Shown in pieces: positions 51,721 through 61,215 of a DNA stretch of 64,000 bases. This DNA comes from Guyanagaster necrorhizus (taxonomy: Eukaryota > Basidiomycota > Agaricomycetes > Agaricales > Physalacriaceae). The stretch's first letter is position 1. Each line of letters opens with the position of its first letter. Below the pieces are notes generated by a model, which saw only the letters and a program-made list of their open reading frames with translations, had not been told where the DNA came from and made no database searches. The translations under genes were made by a program, and so were the position numbers. The stretch is from contig NW_025064900.1 in assembly GCF_019112545.1 (NCBI RefSeq), positions 654,443 through 718,442 on the forward strand, in the 5' to 3' direction.

Positions 51721-52190
51721 TGTTATGATTTTTCCCTTATTCCATTTCTTTTCTATGATTAACCTTTATTTATGCTTAGTCAGGGCATCTACAACAAGCA
51801 CTTAAGACTATGAGATCAAGCTTAGTCATCACAACTAGGTTGAGTCAGTTATTGTCTTTCAATGCAACAATGTGTGCCAATGATGCATAATCAACCTTTT
51901 ATGTATGGTAATGACATCTAAGGACAATGGGCATAAAGGACACAACAACATATAATAGGTAGTATTATTAATAGTCATAACTTGTATAGTACTTAAGAAG
52001 GCTTGCTCTTGCTGGTAAACCCCAGCTTTAAGCTAAAGTTTATCTTCACACTATTCTATACTTGAGCCAATCCTAAGGCCTTGTGACACACCAATCAGAA
52101 GATGCATCAGTGAACTCAGTCAACTGCCTAAAGTGTGAGGCAGCTTCTGTTTATCACATGCTTCTGTTTATGTGACACTTGGGTCTAACA
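51721..52190 (+). repeat. 3' LTR of element D
   Basis: 470 bases, TGTTATGATT to GGTCTAACA, right after the purine tract. Confidence 0.83.
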
Positions 52191-52234
52191 GTTTTGGCAT
52201 GTAATGTGGAGATGTGGAGCATGCTGTTGCATCC

Positions 52235-52246
52235 TGGTATCAGAAC
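52235..52246 (+). other. Orphan initiator-tRNA primer-site-like sequence
   Basis: TGGTATCAGAAC differs by one base from TGGTATCAGAGC, the primer site complementary to initiator methionine tRNA in many LTR elements. No LTR or gag was recognised around it. It may be a relic or chance. Confidence 0.3.
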
Positions 52247-52429
52247 ATGTAGCTCTAAGGTGAGACTATGACTGATGCAATGTGATAATGTTGTCACATA
52301 AGTCACATATCACAACACATGCTATTTTAGTTCTGCATAAATCTATAAATGCATATGGTTTTGGTGTCTTCTGACCATATGCATTGTGAGATAGTCAACT
52401 GTATTTATTAATCTGGATGAAGCTAATGG

Positions 52430-54590
52430 TTTTTTGTAGTGTGGCAGCAACTCAGTATTATCCTCATACAGCTATAAATATTATGCAATTAATAAGTTTC
52501 CTGCTGGCATATCTCCTGGCTATTGTTGATGTCTCCATTATAGCCCCTATCTTTTACCTGATGCAGAGCCAGATCCATACACAAAGGGAGAACACATTGT
52601 TGCCTCATCTTTGAAAATGATAGCAATAGATAAAATCCTCATGGACATTCTTTCAAAGAGAGAGAAGGTACTTATATTTTCAGTGAGTCCTCAACATTGT
52701 CTCTAAGTCAGCATGAGAACTTGGCCCTGATTTTTTCCTGAAGCAATGGATGAGGTATGTTTTGCATATGGTCTCCATAATCACTGATATTTATTTGTAT
52801 TACAAAGAATGCTTGATCTCTTAGAGGACTTTATGAACCTTCAAAATATATGCTTTGCCTGACTGGACAGGTCAACTACTCAACCTCATTGAAATCTGGA
52901 TATCAAACTCATGTGTCTCCTTGGTATTCTCCTCATGGTCCAACTGACCATTCTTATTACAGTTCCAATGAGAAAAATCACATATGTTGTAATCAGTTAC
53001 AATATATGGGGGGATACTTATGCTTTTTGATAGCATATCAAGTATTCCTTATTTTGACTCAAGCTGGTGGTCTTGGTATGTACATCCTAAACACTTCTAG
53101 ATGGCACTGCTGAATTGGTGTTTCTTGCTATTCCAGGCATCAACCTTACTAGGGTGCAGAACATTATGTTGTGTGATAGTAGCTGGAATCCTCAGAATGA
53201 CTTACAAGGCATTGCCTGGGCTCATAGGATCAGTCAAACGAAGATGGTGAAGGTAATGATATGTTGCAGCTGATATTGTATAATAACTGATATCCATCCC
53301 ATGTTTATAGACTAACATGCCAAGGAAGTGTTGAAGACCAAATGCTGGTACATGTAGCATTAATGATGCCAAGTATCAGCTGAACCTTTCCCTAGGACTG
53401 CCTATGGAGGAAACTGTTCCTGTCTTTGAAGATTATGGATGGCGATTCTTCATCATCAGAAAATGCCTCCTTGGGACTGACTGAATTGAAAGATATTCTC
53501 CAAAAGGGCAGCAGTGCGTTGTCTTCATCTGATGGTGACATGAATCTAGGCCGTTTCCTTGATGCGTCCCTTTCTGATATACTGGATGTCTCGTAGGCTT
53601 GAGAGGATGCTCGTGATGCAAAGATGAAGCAGAACATTGGGGAAGACGAATCCGCAGTCGCAAAAGACCTTGTTCTTAGTGCTGAAGAGCAGGAGAAGCA
53701 ACTTTTGAGTGGCATCATGCAGGTCAAATGTTGGCTATTTGAGGGGAATGTCATCGAGCACATGGACAATACTGTTTCGGAGTTGACACTGAGTACCCAG
53801 AAACGCACCAGGAGCAATAACAAAGTGACAATAAGTGGGACGACCTTCATAGTCGACGGCCCTTCACTGGAAGATGTACGCATTGTCTTTTTTTCTACAC
53901 TTCATCTATTCATTGATGAAATTGGTAGATTTAGCAGAAAGCACCGCAGCGTCAGCGCGATATGATGGAAGCTAAGAAGGCCAAAAATAAGAAGAGACAG
54001 CGGGAAAACAAAAATTGGTGTATTCACTGTCGTGACGGAGGGGAGCTAGTAACATGTGCTCATTGTCCAAGAGGTAAGGAAGTTTTTATCCACATTTCCT
54101 TCTTGTTAACATAAAATCTTTCTAGTTTTCCATGCAGAATGCTATGGAATATCTCAACGCGAGGCCAGCAGGAAGGTATTCTTAGTTTATAAACAACATT
54201 CGTGTTGTGAGTGCTCTCGTTCGATGGCTCAATCCGGTGGAATGCTTTACAAGTATGCATTTCCGCGGTGTTGGTCCTCATGCTTCATCTGAATCCTTGC
54301 AAGGTGCCGAACGTGTCCACGCACCTTCTGCGAAGATTGCCTTCCCGATGAGATCAATGATGCTGGCGATGTCCTGCCAGAATAGCATGTTTCCTGATCC
54401 TCCTTGATTAAGATTCTGCATCTCACACTGCGTAATCCAGCCAACTACTGAACTATAGTGCAACGCCTACATCATTTTATGTACAGTGTCACTTTTGTGA
54501 TATTCAAGCGAAAGAGGACCCCGCGTAGTGGTCGGACTGGCAGGTAGAGATTGCCAAGCCAGAGAAGGAAGCCAAGCCAATAAAGTGCTA
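52430..54590 (+). pseudogene. SNF2-family chromatin remodeller with PHD finger, 5'-truncated and broken
   Basis: Joined exons give PYLLPDAEPDPYTKGEHIVA, KILMDILSKREKVLIFS, QWMR and MLDLLEDFMNLQNICFA, the start of the helicase C-terminal lobe. Next come TQAGGLG (near 53070), [20 protein letters not shown], and motif VI as [12 protein letters not shown], where Q..GR.HR.GQ is expected (53138-53252). Then a charged linker, a PHD finger (WCIHCRDGGELVTCAHCPR, VFHAEC near 54025-54180) and a second Cys-rich part CRTCPRTFCEDCLPDE (near 54300). The ATPase N-lobe is missing; element D ends at 52190. Stops occur as TGA near 52859 and 52886, TAG at 53594, TGA at 53600 and TAG near 54388. The tail seems to continue to about 54590 (YVQCHFCDIQAKEDPA). 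It resembles CHD/ISWI-type remodellers, but the subfamily is not resolved. Confidence 0.8.
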
Positions 54591-55283
54591 GGGAAATGAT
54601 ATTTGGTCGGCCGCCTTTACGAGAAATTTTTAAATTTTAAATTTATCGTCACACGCATCTCATGTACCAACTTTGAATCAAACTTGTCACTGCCAAATAG
54701 CAGACTCCCGGTCTCAATTTCGATGTCTTCCCTCGAGCCGACCAATCTCTCTGGAGTCTATCGGCAATGTAATTACAGCAGCTGTGTACTTCTTTTCTGC
54801 TCTGATATCCATAAGGTGCTGCCGTCTGCGCATCTGCCAAGTCCGGGACCTTTACAGCAACCAGCCTCGTCCCACTGATCTGGACTTCTAAGTATGCAAG
54901 ATGCATTGTCAGCTGCCTTAGGTTCCGCATTACCCTTGCCCCTACGGATAGCATCTCGTTTTCCGTTCCTACTGAGACGTTTAGTTTCCTCAGTGGTAAC
55001 TTCTCCCGGGTTGGGAGGGATACATCCAGCTGAAGGCACTAATCAGACGTTCTATAAGCCAGTGGTTTTGCTACATATGATGCTAGAATGTAAGAGGCAG
55101 CATGTTTAATTCAATATTGCGGGTGTTAATATAACTCCCATAGTATGGAGCTTGTGTATTGCGTCTGTGTCTTGTTTCTGGCATATTATCAGTTCCTTCT
55201 GACGTAGGCCTTTGCAGATGATCAGGCTTTATAACATCCCAGTCATATTTAAGTCATATTATGCCTACCCTTTCTGCTTTGCC
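54591..55283. other. Spacer between the SNF2 pseudogene and GH3
   Basis: No supported gene. A 101-codon minus frame at 54649-54954 has no recognisable domain. CpG is common here. Confidence 0.4.
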
Positions 55284-58200
55284 CTACTGGACGGTCAAAG
55301 TAGTGTTGATATACGTTTCCTCGCTCGTCCCTATTTTCATATTGAAGCTACCAGGCTCGACAACCCAACCATTGTACGACCATACGGCCAACTGTGAGGA
55401 CGATATTGGAATCGTAACTTTTTGTGACGATCCCGCACTAGAGATCTCTATCAAGACATGTATTACGCGGCAAGTCGAATCTACGTACGCAACATCAACC
55501 TTATTAAACCCGACCAGCTGCTGATTAGGAGTGGCGACGGAACTGAAGGTGTCTGTAATGTAGACCTATTGGTGGGAATGAATGATGAATTTCATGAATT
55601 ACAGGAGAGAGGTGGATGGGCTAACCTGGACCACTTCTTTGCCATCAACGGCACCGTTATTGTGAACCGTTACCGTCACATTCAAGTCATCATTAGTTCC
55701 AATAGTGGATCGCGATAGCGTCAGATCGGTGCTGTAGAATTTATCAGACCCTGTCCCAGCAGGAGGGTAAAAGTGTCTCCTACTAATTGAATGTCGTGTA
55801 ACTAAGACCATGCCCAAAGCCCCACAGCGGCACGGGACTATTAAGCACGTACTACGATGGCGTCAGCATGTAGCGATGAACACATATGTCAACCGACCTG
55901 ATGTCCAAATACCAATGTTCCGTTATCCAGAACTGCCCCGGGATCAACAGGTCGCCCGCCCTTGAGATAATTATAAAACGCTGGGGTAGTACCGACGTCT
56001 CTCGGGAATGACACCGAGAGTTTACCTTCCCAACATAAGGACTCGAGACATATTTCGACATAGAAGTTGCCTTACCAGAAGGATTCTCGGCACCAAAGAT
56101 AATTTCTGCTATTGCCAGTCCACCTAATTCACCGGGATAGAATTGTTGTATCACAGCATCGGCATCTGAAACTTATTAGCGAGCATCAAACCGCGGAAAC
56201 TGCATCGCCATACTTGCTTGGATCCATGGTTCAGCTACGGGTTTGCCGCTGACGAGTACGACGATGGTTGGTTTCCCGGTCGCCTTGATAGCTTGGACGA
56301 GTTTGAGCTGTGCGCCGACGAGGGCGAGGTCCGCTAGGTCGACATGTTCGCCTGTGGTAGCGTTTGTTCCTGGCGTCCATAGCAGTGTCTGATCAAGGGA
56401 CCATGTACCAACCTTCACGGGTATGAGCTATGGATCACAGAAATGTCACAAGGAGGGATGATAACCATCACTATGGCTGCGTCGGAAGCTTCCGCTGCTC
56501 TGACAGCCTCATCGAAACCAGATTCGTCGTTTGACCACCGTTTGCATCCTTCGGCGTAGTTTACCTGGGTTGCACTCGATATGCTGCTGAGGTACTCTTC
56601 AAAGCCGGTTAGAGGTGATATGCCGTTGTTCGAGGCGTTAAAAAATACATAATCGCCGAACTGCGAGGTCCGATCAGTATTTACATGCATTTAGATGAAT
56701 AAGGTTGACCCCACCGTGACGACGCCAGCTTGAGGACCAATCAGTGCCACACTGCCTATATCAGTACTCAATGGAAGTACGTTGTCGCGGTTTTCCAGTA
56801 AGACTATTGATTCCAGTTCAATCTGGTGAAGAACGTCCCGAGAAGCTGAAGTGCGGACGGTTGATGCGTAGTCGTCATAAGGATATGGATCTGCAACGAC
56901 AGCATTAGTGAGGATGGAGCCCTGAGAGATCAGATCTTGGACTAAACTTACTCTCAAACAGGCCAAGTTCAAACTTGACTCGCAGTAATGTTGAAACAAC
57001 CTGATCAATAACAGACTCATTGACGAGACCTTCTCCGACTTGGTCTACAGTATCTACAATGAGCAATGTTCAAGACAAAGAGGGCTAGCTTTAAACTTAC
57101 CGACCAAAGTCAAATAGGTGTAGGTACCACCGCCCATTTCGCCGCTGAGACTGTTCTCTAAAGTGGTCTTCGCTGCACATTCTCTCGTTTCGCATGTCCC
57201 GTGCAGGGTGATCAACAGGTCGGGAGATCCAGCGTCTGTAGTGACCCAATAGGGATAGCCCCATTCTTCTCGTACCTGTAGAAAGTGGTCAAAACACTGC
57301 CGAGACAGGACAAAGAAACGCGACCAACGATATCAATCATCATATCTAAATCCGCCAGCGTTAGTTTGCTCTTCAAACCGCAAGGTAAAATGGCGTACGC
57401 TTGTTTGCAATAGCGGGGATGCCGTCGTAACTTGAATATGCAGTCATGATACTCAGGCTCTCCACACAGGCCTTCTCAAATGGCGGAAGATACATCGTCC
57501 TCAGGTCCCTTTCACCTCCAGCCACAGGTGCCAAATTCAATCCACCCAGTGGACTCCCGAACGCAGCAAAATGCTTGCACGTTGCAGCTATTCTCTTCCG
57601 CCCTTGCCCGCTCTCCACCCCTCGACGAGTACCATCTTGCAGACCGCGAACGAAAGCTAAACCGATCTCTCCGGTCAAGTATGGGTCTTCGCCAAAGTTC
57701 TCCTCCACCCTGCCCCAGCGTAGCTCACGTGACAAGTCTAGGACAGGCGCAAAGATATGCGAGATACCAAAACCCTCCGCCTCGTTCGAGACGACTGTGG
57801 AAACATTTTGTACGAGATCCCTGTTGAAACTAGCAGCGAGCCCGATTGGGGAGGGGAATATCGTCCCGTTGTTCGTGAAACCATGCAGTCCTGATCATTT
57901 GTGAGACGGAGACAGAAATCATAAAAACATTAGAGCTTACCTTCGCTTTCAAAGAGGGCTGGAATACCCAAGGTCGTGTTCTCCATAAGATACCTCTGTC
58001 CCGTTTCTATCGCAAATGCATATTTCTCCCATGGCATCTCGTATCCAGCCCAGATCGATCCCGCTTTCAAACTTACCATCTCCTCCAGCCCCGTCTTATT
58101 GAACGTAAGCGTGTTATCGAGGGGATCTGTCGTGTTCATCCACCCGTCGATATCTCCCTGTATCCTGCGGGGCGATTATCAAGAAAAGAAACACGACAAA

Positions 58201-58400
58201 GAAGAAGGGCCGACATACAGTTGTGCCACCTTCTCCTTCAACGTCATCCGAGGGAGTAAATCCTTGACACGATCCTCAATTGACGCATTGGCGTTTTTGT
58301 ACAACGGGGTGGATCCATCTGCGTTCGTGGCGCGTGAAATCAAGTCAGCAAATGCGCCGGGGAGCAGCAAGCAGGAAAGGGCGAGGTTCCGTCTCATCAT
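55284..58400 (-). CDS. Secreted glycoside hydrolase family 3 enzyme (beta-glucosidase/beta-xylosidase type)
   Basis: It would release sugar units from the non-reducing ends of beta-linked oligosaccharides outside the cell. The start is placed at 58400 (MMRRNLALSCLLLPGAFA, a signal peptide); an upstream in-frame ATG at 58427 is possible. About a dozen exons join in frame. The N-terminal barrel reads MTLKEKVAQL, GSIWAGYEMPW, ENTTLGIPALFESEG, LHGFTNNGTIFPSPIGLAAS, RELRWGRVEENFGEDPYLTG and KHFAAFGSPLGGLN. EEWGYPYWVTTDAGSPD near 57230 carries the likely nucleophile Asp (TTDAG). The alpha/beta sandwich follows with NYAEGCKRWSNDESG and VGTWSLDQTLLWTPGTNATT, then GFGHGLSY and a C-terminal fibronectin-III-like domain with DLNVTVTVHNNGAVDGKEVV. 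Stop at 55284. It looks intact, and several N-glycosylation sites fit secretion. Sequence alone does not settle glucosidase against xylosidase. Confidence 0.9.
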
Positions 58401-59311
58401 CGTCACACAATCATTGGAGAATTTCAACCCTGTCCTTTATACCGATGAAGGACGCCATTTTATTTCCGCGGATGGCATCTTTGGGTGGTGGTACTTGAAC
58501 AGCTGATACAAACATGGATGATGTTGCCAGTGGCGGCCCGACGACAGTAAAGCCGAATATCGGCCGTGAACGCTCGTCAAAGTGAAAATTCGCCTGCTAA
58601 AGAGATTTTCTGTCCTGAGCATTACCGCAAAGAAATGGCGGTTGACGGAAACTTACGATGATTCCTCGGGTCGAGCTGGAATTGCATAAGTTCTACATTC
58701 TTCGACGTTTCCTTTCACTCTTGATAGAAGCTATCAAGAATACCGTCCTGGGGATTAAACTCGGAGAAAAGACAAAGAGGAAGAGAAGAAACCCGAGTCA
58801 TGGGATTGACAGTGATTTCAGCGATATCAAAAAACAAGTCTGGCAAGCCGCAAGCCCGGGAACAAAATAACACATTACCGACACCTGTAAGAAGGTAAGT
58901 ATCCAATACGTTCCAATTTGTCAGAAATCAACCTATGTACCAGGCATCGACAAGACCTGTTTTTGGTTCAATGGTGGATGATATTGCCACGTGCGTGGCA
59001 ACCTCTGAATTTTGCGCTGGCCCCTATTTTTGCTGTCCTTCTACCAATACTAATACCACCACCAGATTGCAGAATTGGTATGCGTTTTAAGGTAATAACC
59101 CTATAATGGCACTCGAAGAGCGACATTGTCTTTATTGTACAGCCAAAATTATGGCGCAAGAGTATAATATTAATTTGTTCATGGATACCAATGATGCAAT
59201 ATTCTGTCACTTTATCCATCCTGTGGTGCTGACTTCATCCTGACATCACTCATTCTATCAATATCATACATAACCCTTCCTAAACTCCCGAAAGTCCCTA
59301 CTAAGCAAGCC
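58401..59311. other. Divergent promoter region of GH3 and the small gene
   Basis: No supported gene. The region lies between the GH3 start (minus) and the small gene start (plus). No clear TATA box or repeat stands out. Confidence 0.4.
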
Positions 59312-59591
59312 ATGTCAGGAGCTCAAAATTACACAGCTACCCAACATTCGAACCAAGGCATCGTCGACGGTCGCCCAGCCGGTACGTGAATTTGTAAATG
59401 TCTCCTCCAGTCTTTAATACCTGAATACCATCGTAGGGCGCCAACCATCTCCTCAGCCAGTCACCCTAAATACCGTCGTCGACCCCGATGCCAGTGGCCA
59501 ATCCGTCCCGACTCCAGAGCTGCCTGATGTCACCTCGAAAGATGTGTACCAGAGCACGGGAGCTCCAGGCACCAGGATGTCATCGAAATAG
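59312..59591 (+). CDS. Small two-exon hydrophilic protein, unknown
   Basis: The ATG at 59312 begins MSGAQNYTATQHSNQGIVDG. The first exon ends at 59381 before GTACGTG. An intron of 55 bases ends ATCGTAG at 59436. The second exon (59437-59591) reads GRQPSPQPVTLNTVVDPDAS and ends TRMSSK. The product is about 74 residues, rich in Gln, Ser, Pro and Thr, with no signal peptide or membrane segment. Support comes from the consensus splice sites, in-frame joining and a C/T-rich leader; I do not recognise a family. Confidence 0.5.
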
Positions 59592-61215
59592 CTACGCCAT
59601 GGTGGCCAGCCGGGGAGGAAGGAGGGTCTGCGCTTGGAAGCTCGGTGGGGACCCGGGGGACAGTAGGGTTCCTCGCACCAAGTTAGTATCGATCCCGAGT
59701 GGTATTCCTCAGGTGAAGAAGGGTAACTGATCCGAAAATGAATATGCCATTCCGACAATGAAATGCATGATTTCCGGACAATCCCTATGTTGGTGGTCGC
59801 GCGGAATACTGCGGTTCTATATTCTCGCTCTCGTAGTCCAGTTGTCAGTTAAAGCACCTCCAGAGTGTGCCAGTTCAAGCGGTCGGCCCGTCTTTGGATA
59901 CCGCTTGATACACAGGTATGATCCACGAAGCGCCACGCTGGAGAGAGGAATACGTGGAGGGTATGAGGCGGCTGCCTAACTCCACAGCAACTTTCTCAGT
60001 CGATACAATAGTTCCTGTGTATGCTGTGCCCATATCGCAGGTTCAGAAGGTTATGCCGCGGTAAGACGATGCTTCCCCTGATACCAGAGGCAGGGAGTCA
60101 TCATTGCCATGACTGTTAGCAAACAACTACTTCCGTGGGAAGAAAGTCAGCAAAATTCGTTGGAGAAATTTGACGATTATTGATCCAGTACCCCTAAGAG
60201 AGCCCTGAGCATTTCCTCCATATGTCCGAGGATGATCTCGAGAGCTTCCTTCGGGGCCGTCAATGTGGAGGAAGATGACAGCATGCAAAATGATAGCTCA
60301 GTGCCCGATGGAGTTGCATCAAATTAGTCACATTAATTGGAAAAAATGACTATGGATTTTTGTCACTGGAAGCACAAGTTTTAGAGACGGGAAGCTGTAA
60401 TTAGCGATGACGTTAACTGCATGGCTGGTCGGTGGAACAACGGCATAACCAAGGAGTAAGTATACGTCCATGGAAGACCCTCATGCATCATGGACCGAGA
60501 GTACAAAACTACTGCATCTAAGCACCAGCCTGCAGCAGAGGAGACAGCCCAGATCAGTGAGGTACGGTTGTGACCTTCCATTAAGGAGAAAGCGCAGCAG
60601 TAGAAGAAGAGTCACAAAGATTTAAATGCTCCTCCGACGTTGAGGTGATGTGTAGTGCTGGTTACCACCCGGATCATGTGTTACCTTGTGGTGAATCGGT
60701 GAGAAGAGCCCGAGACCGGCGGTTGAAGAAAAACACCATCTCTAGGACATATTGGCAGGGAGGTATACAGCTAGGAATACGCGGAACACCTGCAGCAGCT
60801 GGTGATCATCAAAGTAAAAATTATCTGCGGGGAATTTATCAAATTACTTACCATTTCGGGTGGCTACAGTTGCGCTACAGGTTTATACAAGATCGTAGGC
60901 AAGCCACACCACACGTAGATGTACACGCATCAGATAGCCCTGCTGTCCATCTCACATAAAAGAGAAATGAAAGTAGCATGGGGCACATTTTCCCAAGTGC
61001 ATTGTTGACAGACTTGCTTTTCGATAATTTCAAGTCCAAGCAGATTTGCACCGATACTTCCGCCGATTGGCACTGATCTGAAATCTAATCGGAAAGATCT
61101 TCCCACGAGTACTACCCTTTTGACACCACCAATCTTCACCGTTGCTGTTTCCATCGACGACCTCACTGCTCGCCGTTGTAGACGACGCCCAGAGGCATTT
61201 ATTTAACTTTATACC
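59592..61215. other. Intergenic region upstream of the kinase
   Basis: No supported gene in 1.6 kb. A 66-codon minus frame at 60381-60581 and a 104-codon plus frame at 60645-60959 have no recognisable domain. The kinase promoter should lie in the last few hundred bases. Confidence 0.4.

Larger units (their letters stand above)
44460..52190 (+). mobile_element. Ty3/gypsy element D with internal replacement
   Basis: Bounded by LTRs at 44460-44914 and 51721-52190. Gag is present, but everything from the end of gag to the start of RNase H is missing and replaced by an unrelated 1.4 kb segment (48333-49739). RNase H, integrase and a chromodomain-like end follow. A purine tract (AAGGAGAGAGTAA) precedes the 3' LTR. 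TGAAG precedes the element and GTTTT follows it, so no target duplication is seen. Confidence 0.75.
11230..53238. other. CpG-depleted retrotransposon block
   Basis: From just after the CpGs near 11222-11228 to the CpG at 53239, CpG is almost missing. I found only those at about 16961, 22166, 22297, 27681, 32049, 33714, 48859, 48933 and 49234. The 600 bases from 27001 to 27600 contain none, although they encode reverse transcriptase. TpG and CpA are abundant. Both flanks have many CpGs. This is the footprint of long-term deamination of methylated CpG in silenced repeats. The count was made by eye and may be off by a few. Confidence 0.9.

Noticed and set aside
11230..53238. Classical RIP of the Neurospora type (CpA to TpA)
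   Set aside because: CpA is abundant and the missing dinucleotide is CpG; the clear lesions are in CpG context.
54649..54954. 101-codon minus-strand frame left of GH3
   Set aside because: No domain, and it lies beyond the GH3 stop at 55284 without sign of being another exon.
57446..57904. 152-codon plus-strand frame
   Set aside because: Antisense shadow of the conserved GH3 barrel exon.
60381..60959. Frames of 66 and 104 codons upstream of the kinase
   Set aside because: No domain or splice support; composition looks noncoding.
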